DNA of 64,000 nucleotides. It comes from Allolobophora icterica (lineage: Eukaryota; Annelida; Clitellata; Crassiclitellata; Lumbricidae). Both the position numbers and the translations under genes were made by a program. Of this stretch, positions 33,011 through 42,018 are shown in pieces (the first letter of the stretch is position 1; the number at the start of each line of letters is the position of its first letter). Location: assembly GCA_963556255.1 (NCBI GenBank), contig OY744615.1:13690918-13754917 (forward strand). Direction: 5' to 3'. The notes beneath the pieces were generated by a model. The model was not told the origin of the DNA, did not search any database, and saw only the letters and a program-made list of their open reading frames with translations.

Positions 33011-34460
33011 ATAATAAGTGAACCGAGTATATCGTGTTATTTTGGAGGATCAGATGGCTAGGGAGAGGGCTTGTCGGTCGTCATCATACGCCGTGGCTGA
33101 GGAAAATGAAGTCGCTAACACTTCATACCCATGGCTACCTCTTTTTGGCTGGATGAGGGGTTCTGTTCTAATTCTTCTATGTTCCAGGCTGGACCGCAGG
33201 GGAGCAGATCATTCCTCGCCCTTGAGCAGATACTGACGAATCCCAAAGTTCTGGACACAGGGTCAGTACTTGCTGTTTTCTTCAGAACTTCACAGCCACA
33301 TAACACCGCTTGGTGACAGAGACAATTATGCACGAGCAAATTATTATTCAGAGTCATTACAGGGAATCTGCTTAGAAGGCGCAAACCGACAATCGTTGTA
33401 ATACAAACCAAGCGCGTTACCGTATAGCCCACTACGTTGCAGAGAGGAAGCCCCAAAGTGGATAAGTAGAGTGACGCAGAGGAGATCAGAAACATTAACA
33501 AGACTTAGGAGATGAAATTAACTTGGCCGATCATAAACTTATCGAATAAACTTATCCAGACAGAAACTTACCGATTGTTCTAGCGAGTAAAAGCATCCCT
33601 TAGAACTTAACCATTGACTTCAAAATTAATTACTTAAAAAATTAATGACGAATTTAATTGATGACGTCGATATTAACTTATTAAGTTTCGGGGTGAGCAG
33701 ATTATCATCTCATTCAGTGACGTTTAAAGTGTCATCATTATCATGTCGTCATCATCATTTTTATCATCTTCACCACTATCATCATCACAACCAATGGTAT
33801 ACTGGCACCTCTGGGTTGAATAGAAATACCCTAACCTCTGACCTGAGAGTTCAGCATTAATATTAATACGAGTATTCTTATTCATAAATTCACACTATTA
33901 ATTGCATAATTATGATCCGTTGATCACATAATGGAGAATGTTAACACGGTGCAAAGACGGCATTATATAGGTCTCTAGCTGTCCGATATGTGTGTGTATG
34001 CGTGTGTGTATGGGTGTGTGAATGCGTGTGTGTATGTGTGTGTTTGTGTTTACTCCGTGGATTAACAGCCGGCTAATTCGATGCCACACCTAACCAGCAT
34101 CTGTCCCCTCCAAATATGAAATCCTAGATCCGCCTATGTGATAAAATATTATCAGATATACAGAAATAACAATCTTAAGATTATAAACACCAACATTTGC
34201 ACGACTCTTATCGTCGGATGTTGGTTTATGCGCCGGTGATTAGCCAGCACCAGAGATGATCTTATCTGCAGTGAGATTCATGACGGAGCATTGATGACTG
34301 AAGCTTTGACGACCATCGACGTCATCGTCATGATCATAATCACCACCATCACCACCCCCAGCGCAATCATCTGCGAACTCATGCAGGGACGGTTTTAATG
34401 GACTGTCAGAAAGTAACCAAGTAATGAGAACCAATCCACACAGCTAATACAAAATGCAGA
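33011..34460. other. Intergenic, no supported gene
   Basis: Unique DNA with small CAT and GTGT patches (33735-33790, 33990-34050, 34310-34360). The 128-aa minus ORF at 33115-33501 shows no domain, and its codons look random. Confidence 0.3.
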
Positions 34461-34465
34461 AGCAG

Positions 34466-34467
<2 letters not shown>

Positions 34468-34536
<69 letters not shown>

Positions 34537-34890
34537 ATATATCTCTGTGTGTGTCTATCTATCTCTGTCTCTCTATGTGTCTGTCTTTCTTTCTTTCTGT
34601 CTGTCTCCCTATATATCTCTCCGTCTAACTGCATATCTGTCTGTATCTCTGCCTGTGTCTATCTGTCTGTATGTCTGTGTGTTCTCTTTCTTTCTCCCTC
34701 TCATCTCTCTGCTGTCTCTATGTCTGTGTATCTCTTTCTGTTGCTCTCTACGTCTCTGTCTCTCTCTGTCTCTCACTTTGTCTATCTGTCTCTCTGTCTC
34801 TGTCTGACTGTCTGTCTGTCTCTCTAACATCTGGCTGATGCCTCTCTGTCACTGTCTCTCTGTTCCTTTCCCTTTCTCTCTCTCCCTGTC
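34468..34890. repeat. (CT)n then (CTGT)n microsatellite
   Basis: About 65 bp of pure CT followed by about 350 bp of degenerate CTGTCT. Confidence 0.9.
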
Positions 34891-35224
34891 ATCTGGCTGC
34901 TGCCGCTGGAGTACCATCCGCGATAAGATGCTATTAACCGTATGGCAGGGTCGCAGAGGTCGGCGCGAGGTTACGACCCCGATCTAGAACCTGGTCCTTT
35001 AGGGGCATGTTTGAAGTGTTCTTGGTTTACCGATTCGTTCCCGCGGTCTGGAACCAATGTCGGCTTAGCGCCTTATTGGTGTTCCAGACGGAACGCCGCT
35101 CTTGGATGCGAGTCTTTCCTCAGAGGTGACTTACGAACCAACTGTATATTCAATTAGGAGAGAGGAGAGGTGAGGAGAAAAGAGGATAGGACAGAACAGG
35201 AGAAAACAGAACAGGAGAAGACAG

Positions 35225-35485
35225 GACGGGAGATGGTTGAATGATAACACGCTGGCACGAAGATCAGAAGGACGCGGGTTCGATACACGCCGGCCCCCTA
35301 ATGTTGACTCAGCCGTCCACTCTCTTGGGGCGACCGCAAAATTAGCAGTAGAACAGTTGTGCGCGTTGGGGACTGCCTTTCGACTTCTGTTAAACTTCTT
35401 AGCACCTGTTACTGCTATATCATGTAATCTTACTGCGTACTTGTCATGCAGTTTGAATTAATAAATGTATTATAAAGAAGACAGG
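35225..35485 (+). repeat. tRNA-derived SINE-like element
   Basis: A-box TGGTTGAATGATAACACGCTGG (about 35233) and B-box GCGGGTTCGATAC (about 35274) with normal spacing. A body of about 200 bp ends in TTAATAAATGTATTATAAAG. AGGACAGGA repeats flank both sides (35175-35232 and 35484-35500), perhaps an interrupted microsatellite. Confidence 0.6.
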
Positions 35486-35566
35486 ACAGGACAGGCCTGT
35501 AGAGAAAAAAAAGATTAAGAAAAGAACTCTTTGTGTTGTTCCAGTCTCTTTCTTCTGTTCTTTCCT

Positions 35567-35606
35567 AATATATATATATATATATATATCTATATATATA
35601 TATATA
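35567..35606. repeat. (TA)n microsatellite
   Basis: TA units with one CTA interruption, lying between two blocks of similar but inverted sequence (TCTTCTGTTC and GAACAGGAGAA-like). Confidence 0.85.
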
Positions 35607-35710
35607 ATCTTCTTTTCCAGACTCCTGTCCTGTTCTCTCTTCTCCTCAGACTCCTCTCATCTCCTGATTAAATATACACGGTTTACGGTTTGAAGTGAGT
35701 GCATATGCAT

Positions 35711-35712
<2 letters not shown>

Positions 35713-35741
<29 letters not shown>

Positions 35742-36357
35742 CGACCATCATCATCATCATCACCATCACTGAGACAGAACAGAAGACATCTCATAAGAAC
35801 TGACACCTGTTTATATTATATCCACGAAGAATTCGACCGGGGCTCGCGATGGCTGTTGGCTGAGTAGTCGAGATCGGTCGTTGTGGTGCTACGGGCAATT
35901 ACGACCTTCGCCAGTCGACAAGATGGCTTTCCGATTAGCACCTTCTTCTGGCGATTGCCCGCCAGATGGTCCGAGCCATGAACGTCATAATTAATATGTC
36001 ATCAGTCAAAATATCATCACCAGCTTCTGCAGTATGTAGGAACATGGGCTGTTGTTTACAATTTATTTAATTACATATCCGGGTTTGATTCGATGAGATA
36101 AGAGAGATAAGATCACTTGGCTCCAGTCGACTCAGAGATTTAAGAGATAAGGAACGATGAACGGTCACTTGGAGCACTCGGATCGGGTAGTGTTTGATGA
36201 AGGCAAGAAGTTCGTTGGATTGCCTTGTGAACACTTGTTTAAGGCGCAGTCCGTGGCGTCTCAAAGCCTCATTATCATCACCACCGTCGTAGTCATCGTC
36301 GTCGTCATCATCAATGTCATAATCGTCGTCTTCATCATTATCATCGTCACCATCATC

Positions 36358-36428
<71 letters not shown>

Positions 36429-36535
36429 TATCATTATCAACATCATCAGTCATCGTCATCATCAATCATAATCATCATCAGCAGCAGCATCACCATCATC
36501 ATCATAATCATCAATAAAAACATCATCATCATCAG
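35713..36535. repeat. CAT-rich tracts with unique DNA between
   Basis: CAT arrays at 35713-35765 and 36265-36535 (pure at about 36358-36425), with unique non-coding DNA at 35770-36260. The second array abuts ATCAGTTCC and a weak copy of the VDRIP-type LINE relic (36530-36700, minus). Confidence 0.8.
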
Positions 36536-36830
36536 TTCCTTCTCTTTGCGGCGAATATACAATCTCAATTTACACCGTAGAAAAGTACTCTATTTGACGA
36601 ATGACCGAATCATCTGTCAAATCCAGGGCTTTCTCATGTCGTGGCGCTTCTTCAAGCATCTTTCTGGTTCATCTTTTGTTCAACAGAGGAATGTTCTTTG
36701 ACAACAGACAATTTATGCCAAACTAGTATCTCCTTTAGACATTACTTATGACATGTCCTAAAAAATTTAACAGTGGCCACAGTGGAATAATTAAGGTGCC
36801 TAAAATCCGGCGACATGAACTCCTTAGCCT

Positions 36831-37153
36831 CATAGGCGTAATTTGTGGGGGGTATGAGGGGTACCCGTACCCCCCACTTTTTGGACTGGGGGTACTGTAC
36901 CCCCCACTTTTTGAACAATGTCAATCAATATTTTATTATTGTGCCTTCTCAGAGAATGCAGTCACCACCAAAAGTACGAAAATACTTAGATACACAGGTA
37001 AACCGAGAGCTAAAATTAATGAGAATACTGCAAGGGAATATGTTCAAAATGGGCGCCATGCGAAAAGCTAAAGTGGAGAAGAAATTGGTACCCCCCACTT
37101 TTTAGACCAAAGTATTGGTACCCCCCACTTTTTAGACTAAAGTTACGCCCCTG
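36831..37153. mobile_element. hAT-like MITE, GGGGCGTAA family, copy 2 (323 bp)
   Basis: Ends are CATAGGCGTAA and, inverted, CAGGGGCGTAA, with a perfect 8-bp duplication CTTAGCCT (36823-36830 and 37154-37161). The GGTACCCCCCACTTTTT block near the right end is present twice in tandem. Confidence 0.9.
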
Positions 37154-37161
37154 CTTAGCCT

Positions 37162-37310
37162 CTCTTTGTCTCTTTTCCACAAGCACTTGAAGACCATTTT
37201 GTTCAATCATGGTTTCATTGCGTTAGGTCGGGAGCGCCTCTGATGAGTCTCTCTTGAATTGACGCAATATAAATTTGCAATAACAATTACAATTACATTA
37301 ATGTATACAT
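37162..37310 (+). repeat. LINE 3' end
   Basis: CACTTGAAGACCATTTTGTT, then GTCGGGAGCGCCTCTGATGA, then GCAATATAAATTTGCAATAA and an (ACAATT)n-like tail. A second copy of this end lies at about 37815-37925. Confidence 0.6.
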
Positions 37311-37921
37311 CTATGACAATTGTAGACACTACTTTGATCTGCAATGACGTTCATTGATGTTTTGGGTTCTAAGGTAAGCAGCCTTATAATATACGTGTGT
37401 TACAGTTTTGAATATTCCCGTATATGCAGCTGCCAAGGTCTGGTTTGGTCCATTGCATAAGTCGCGATTTGCTTCCAATGTATCTTGGTGTTCGTTTAAG
37501 AGAAATTTAAAATTCGAAAAATCTTCCAGGTGACAGATGACATTATTTGTAAATCATTGGTTCATCTTTAGTCAGTTTATTGGTTGATTATGGGTTCATT
37601 TGCTCATCTATTTATTGGTTCAGTTGGTTGGAAATGGGTCTAAAGTTTGACAGGCTGTTATTTCCAGGCCAGGTTTCTTAACTGAATGCGTGACTAAAGT
37701 ATGTTTAGAAATAGAACAGCAATTTACTCTGTACTTAGTGGTTGGAGAAGTGAGGAGTCAGTTTGACGATAATATTGAACTTTCAACAATCTACATCAAA
37801 TTTCTTTTCCTCTGTTCTTCAGGTACTTGAAAACCATTCTATTCGTTGATGATTTTCCACAATTGTCGAGTCGGGAACGCCTCTTTCACTGGTGATAAAT
37901 AAATTTGCCACTAAAATTACT

Positions 37922-38699
37922 ATAATGTTCTATTAAGAATCCTATCTAAATTCAAGCAGCTGTAGTATAAACTAAAGACCTATGGGGTTGAATTGGCGCT
38001 ACAAAAAATCCGAGTGAGCTATGACCGCTTCGCGTGCTCGTCCCTGTCGAGCGGATCTTTGACGAACGAATAGACCTCATTCGACCATAAAGATCATAAA
38101 TTTTCCTCGGTTGGATTTGCGTTTTCGTATTATTTGCCGCTGTCAGCAGAACATAGAGAACCTAATTGGAAAACTGACGACTACTGTCGTATCATTAGTC
38201 ATTCTTCTGTAACAGGACACCTGGCCAACGAACCCTAAAACCGATAATTACCAATCACGTCTTTAACGGTTCGCAACATATGTTCGCGTCGAGCCCGAAA
38301 CGGTTAATTGCACGCTGTCCCTAGGCAGTCAATACCGCGACGGTGCGCCTGGCGTTGGCTCTAGCGGCGTTGCCCCCCAATTCACGCCGCGTCTTGCGTG
38401 GAGACATTGTGCGTTTAGCTGCTGTTCATCACTGGTCATTGTATTGGCGATGACGGGAAACCAAAACAACGGTTGCGTGAACTGTTAAGGGTGTTGCCTG
38501 ACTGAAGGACACGCGAGGGTGGATAGCGGGTTCCGTGCGCTGAGGGGTAACAGCGTGGGCTCATAAAAATCGCTGGGCACCAGAAGCTGTTGGTCGGTGT
38601 TCTTGTCAGATGCGATGATGGTCTGTTACGTAGGGATATAGAATTGTTTTCATGAGCGTCATGTCAATGACAATGCTGTGATCTTGATGCATTGTTATC
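37922..38699. other. Intergenic, no supported gene
   Basis: Unique, moderately GC-rich DNA between the second LINE end (37815-37925) and a CTGT array. No splice-framed ORF could be supported. Confidence 0.35.
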
Positions 38700-39165
38700 G
38701 TGACGTTGTTTTCTCTCGGTCTGTCTGTCGTTTCTGTCTTTCTGTATGTCTCTCTTTCTTTCTCGCTCTCTGTCTGCCTGCCTCTGTCTACATGTCTCTC
38801 GCTGTCTGCCTCTGTCTGTCTCTATGTATGTTTGTCTTTGTTTGTCCATCTGTCTCCTCTGTATCTCTCTGTCTGTATCTCTGTGTGTCTGTCTGTTTAT
38901 GTCTCTCTCAGACCGTCTCTTTGTATGTCCGTTTCTCTGTGTGTCTCTTTCTGTCCATCTGTGTGTCTCTGTCTGTCCATCTGTGTCTCTGTTTGTATGT
39001 CTATCTGTATGTCTGTCTTTCTATCTCTCTTTATCACTCTGTATGTCTGTCTTTCTGACTGTCTATGTCTGTCTGTCTTTGGCTGGTTGTCTATCTCTGT
39101 CTACCTCTCTGTATGTCTGTCTTTATATTTCTCTCTGTCTTGTCGTCTGTTTTGTTTCAGTCGCT
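38700..39165. repeat. Degenerate (CTGT/CTCT)n array
   Basis: About 460 bp of pyrimidine-rich CTGTCTGTCT-type units. The Ser/Leu/Cys/Val frames on the plus strand are artefacts. Confidence 0.9.
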
Positions 39166-39206
39166 GACGATGGCTTTAAATGGCACAGAAAACTCAAAAG
39201 GTGCCA

Positions 39207-39213
39207 CGGATAT

Positions 39214-39252
<39 letters not shown>

Positions 39253-39255
39253 TCT
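39207..39255. repeat. (TTTA)n microsatellite
   Basis: About 12 TTTA units. Confidence 0.95.
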
Positions 39256-39334
39256 CTATTTATGGCACAGGATCAGTATATCTGAATCTGAGACGCTATA
39301 CAATTGTGCACGAACAACTTTTCAACGGCCATCA

Positions 39335-39415
39335 TTTCAAGGCGTCCGTCAGCAGACTGGAACCCGCAATCGTTGGATGTTAGACCCAGTGCCCTACCGA
39401 ATAGGCCACCGTGCC
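39335..39415 (-). repeat. tRNA-derived SINE head, minus strand
   Basis: On the minus strand, A-box TGGCCTATTCGGTAGGGC and B-box GCGGGTTCCAGTC are correctly ordered and spaced. Confidence 0.55.
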
Positions 39416-39417
39416 CT

Positions 39418-39705
39418 CATCATCATCATCAGTTCCTGACGCCAGCCATTTGGCGACGATGGGTACAAACAAATGATCTCCGTGTCATCGGTCATTTGTC
39501 AAGTCCATTGCTGCTCTCAGTGTTAGTCCAAGTGATGTCATGTCCTCAGTTATATTATCTATCCAGCGTAGTCTTGGTCTGCCTTTGTGTCTTTTTCCTT
39601 CGAACCTTCCATGTAGTGCACTGTGTGGGATTCGGTCAACTGGCATTCTCTACTTGTCCAAACCATCGCAGTCTTCGTTGAATGACTTTGTCTAGCAGAT
39701 TTGTT
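39418..39705 (-). pseudogene. LINE relic of the VDRIP / GRPRLRW type, copy 2
   Basis: The minus strand encodes RWFGQVENAS and, in the next frame, DRIPHSALHGRFEGKRHKG followed by RPRLRWID, the hallmark C-terminal end of many LINE ORF2 proteins. A frameshift separates the two pieces. A short CAT array and TCAGTTCCTG mark its 3' end, as in copy 1. Confidence 0.7.
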
Positions 39706-40195
39706 TGAATACCCAATGACTCTCTTTTGCCACCGTGCCCTATATACAGTTACAGCAATGGCTTGTAATTGGCAATTATCATAAAACTGTGCAGTTTTTT
39801 CTACACAGGTATTTCAAAGGCTTTGTTTTTAACGACGGTGTATAGACTGGCAGGGAGCTGTTAGACCTGTGTATTCATCCCAGACTCTGTTCCGTGTGTC
39901 TTTGCGTCTGGTTGAGTCGCATGGGAGTCTATAGTGGGGCAGAAATATAGGGCGACACAGACTGGCACACTCGAGGGCCATAAACGCCAGTATCAAAGCC
40001 ATTTGGCTGCTCTGCTAATGAAACCCTTGTCAACTGGCGTGGCACATGGAACGGGGTCAGACGCATTGAGTTGTGTAAGTGATACCCTACGGCGATAGGA
40101 TTCTTTCCCAAATGACGCCGTCCGTCTTTCGAATGGAATTAGGGTGAATGGCAGTTAGCATTATTTTTTATGCCCCGAGGTAAAAAAATGATCTC
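39706..40195. other. Host flank left of the Polinton
   Basis: No gene seen. The last about 40 bases (TATGCCCCGAGGTAAAAAA...) belong to repeat B, which the Polinton interrupted. Confidence 0.4.
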
Positions 40196-40202
40196 TTAAG
40201 GA
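40196..40202. repeat. Left target-site duplication (TTAAGGA)
   Basis: TTAAGGA is repeated exactly at 57813-57819. Polintons make 6-bp duplications. The seventh base is ambiguous because the terminal base of the element can be read as part of either, so TTAAGG or TAAGGA is the true duplication. Confidence 0.9.
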
Positions 40203-40384
40203 GTAGATTACTAACACGGGGTTGGGGACATTACCGTAATTACGTTTAAAACCAGTTTTGACTGGCCTACAACACCCAGTTTTTCTGGTCCCCACCACTC
40301 CATTATCTCACCGAATTAAGAGGATGCCGATCTATACCATCTAGGCTTCCAGAGGGTCCTGAAACCCACGGACAATTATAGCAG
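40203..40384. repeat. Left terminal inverted repeat (182 bp)
   Basis: Aligns with the inverse of 57629-57812. The outer 28 bases are identical and overall identity is roughly 85-90% with small indels; the innermost 45 bp are the most diverged. It contains the small hairpin CCAGTTTTGACTGG. Confidence 0.93.
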
Positions 40385-40852
40385 GCCGACTTCCAGGGCC
40401 TCCTGAGGGCCCACGAACGCTTTGTGTGACCATTTTCATAGTTGTGACTGATAATATGGTCACAAGTGTCACAGTGTCACACTGAGCGGCTTCGGGACAG
40501 GGCCCACAGACCCTTGTCAAAGATTGGTTTCCAAGCAGTGCCTATGGCTATCATGGCTTAGAAGTCTTTTGAATCGTGGTGTTAAGTGAGTCTTTGAAAT
40601 CAGGCTCAATAGAAAGTCCTTTGATATAAAGACCGTCTCTAAGCCAATTCGGCCAAAGCCAAAAAATAAGGATCGTGGATTGCCCTAACACATCAAACCG
40701 CAAGAGTGTTGTTTGCTGCCGGCCGAGACCCTCCCACGAGGCCGGCCCAAACCATTGGAGTGTGCCAGTAAAAATTATAGCCCACTAATCGTACGGCGGT
40801 GGTGCGCTAGGAATTACAGACTCACTACTCCAACCGCCTACGACGAAAATTT
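40385..40852. other. Left subterminal non-coding region of the Polinton
   Basis: No ORF. About 40428-40487 is a cluster of GTCACA/TGTGAC motifs including GTGACTGATAATATGGTCAC, whose near-identical match lies at about 55318-55337 near the other end. It may hold replication or regulatory sites. Confidence 0.4.
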
Positions 40853-41458
40853 TTATATCGTGGTTCGCGGAGAAGACCCAGTGCTGGTTAGTTTCTTGAT
40901 TAGTTCTGCCACCATCTGGTCTTTGCTTTGACTCGGCAACTCTTTTTTTCCATTCTTGCTTTGTATATCACGTTTCATCGTTCTATATTTTTCCTCCTCT
41001 CCCAGAATAAGTTTATATTCATCGTCGCTTATAGCTGTGTCTTCTAACGCCCGAGAAATATGGTCATGAACTGTGTTTAGCTTACTTTCCGCCAAAATAC
41101 AAATTTCGTCGTGTTTTGAAGCTTTAGCAACAAAACTTCTACTGACAACATTTCCAATAATATCCAGAAAACTCGTCGCTATGGCCAAACTCTCCAGAAC
41201 AATACCAGGAATAAAACCAATACCAGTGGCTAACATAGCTGCCCCACCCACCCCAGTTCCAAGACTAACTATAGCAAGGCCGGCCGAGGCCCCATTAGCC
41301 ACATCTACAACCCTCTTATACTTTTTACACAGTTGTCCCCGACTTATCGCCTCGGACCTCAGGAATGCTTCTATTTCGCCGATCTTCTGCAGACGAAATG
41401 TTTGCGACGTCGTGTCTGACGAAATTGTTGACTCCATAAGCGGTGGGTACAAAGACAT
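40853..41458 (-). CDS. Polinton protein with a glycine-rich membrane hairpin (201 aa), unknown function
   Basis: Starts at a clear ATG and is the last gene of the minus-strand block, 5 bp after the preceding stop. Residues about 50-105 form two long hydrophobic segments rich in Gly/Ala (SAGLAIVSLGTGVGGAAMLA and FIPGIVLESLAIATSFLDII) joined by a short turn. This is a membrane hairpin or a soluble glycine-zipper bundle. The flanks are predicted helical and charged, with DTAISDDEYKLILGEEEKY near the C-terminus. I do not recognise a named family. Position next to the fiber genes suggests a late or accessory role; a membrane-active or host-interaction role is only a guess. Confidence 0.85.
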   Translation of the reverse strand: MSLYPPLMESTISSDTTSQTFRLQKIGEIEAFLRSEAISRGQLCKKYKRVVDVANGASAGLAIVSLGTGVGGAAMLATGIGFIPGIVLESLAIATSFLDIIGNVVSRSFVAKASKHDEICILAESKLNTVHDHISRALEDTAISDDEYKLILGEEEKYRTMKRDIQSKNGKKELPSQSKDQMVAELIKKLTSTGSSPRTTI

Positions 41459-41463
41459 ACTTT

Positions 41464-42009
41464 TTACAGTTGCTCTATCAGTAACGTTACGTTTAACTCA
41501 ATAGTTGAAGTACTTAAAACACCTCTCTTTTTTCCTTCAATTCTAAAACCCGTTTGTCCTGGAATGAATATTGCCCTAGATGCATCAAATTGTCCACTTT
41601 GAATGTCAACCGTACGATCGATGCTACCCGCGGCTGTAATAACGCGAACTGACGCATCACCGGTGCTAACACCAAACATTGTAAGCCTCCAGAATCCGCG
41701 GTCTAATGAAATAACCTCATTATTAGTTTGCAACGTAATACATGGATAACGTGCCGCGGTCAATGGAAGCGTTTGCCACGAACTTTGAGTCACAGTTTTG
41801 GTCGCTGTGTAAATATCGCGGCTGTGATAATCGTCCGAAACGAAATCGATGTGGATTTGGGGAACCGCGGCTAACATATCTGCGGTGGGCTTAGGGATAG
41901 TATATCCCCAGTTGGTTAGTCCAACCAAATCATCGAGGTTGTACTTGTGCATATTTGTTTCTCCTTTTTGCCGGAGATATCCCCGAATCTTGTAGTGTGA
42001 GTCGGCCAT
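41464..42009 (-). CDS. Beta-rich late protein, candidate short fiber or fiber head (181 aa)
   Basis: ATG-initiated and 9 bp downstream of the fiber stop. After about 45 N-terminal residues, the rest alternates short hydrophobic strands with turns (QIHIDFVSD, PCITLQTNNEVISLDRGFWR, ASVRVITAAG, STIELNVTLLI). This is the pattern of a jelly-roll or TNF/C1q-like trimeric head; the segment GFWRLTMFGVSTGD followed by a C-terminal ELNVTLLIEQL strand is reminiscent of that fold. There is no confident family match. Its location directly behind the long fiber gene suggests a virion surface component. The promoter-proximal context is TTTAATAATG, similar to that of the major capsid gene. Confidence 0.85.
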   Translation of the reverse strand: MADSHYKIRGYLRQKGETNMHKYNLDDLVGLTNWGYTIPKPTADMLAAVPQIHIDFVSDDYHSRDIYTATKTVTQSSWQTLPLTAARYPCITLQTNNEVISLDRGFWRLTMFGVSTGDASVRVITAAGSIDRTVDIQSGQFDASRAIFIPGQTGFRIEGKKRGVLSTSTIELNVTLLIEQL

Positions 42010-42018
42010 TATTAAATC

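Noticed and set aside
33115..33501. 128-aa minus-strand ORF as a gene
   Set aside because: No motif, no splice sites, no compositional shift; probably chance.
38678..39285. 126-179-aa Ser/Leu/Cys ORFs
   Set aside because: CTGT/CTCT repeat read in three frames.
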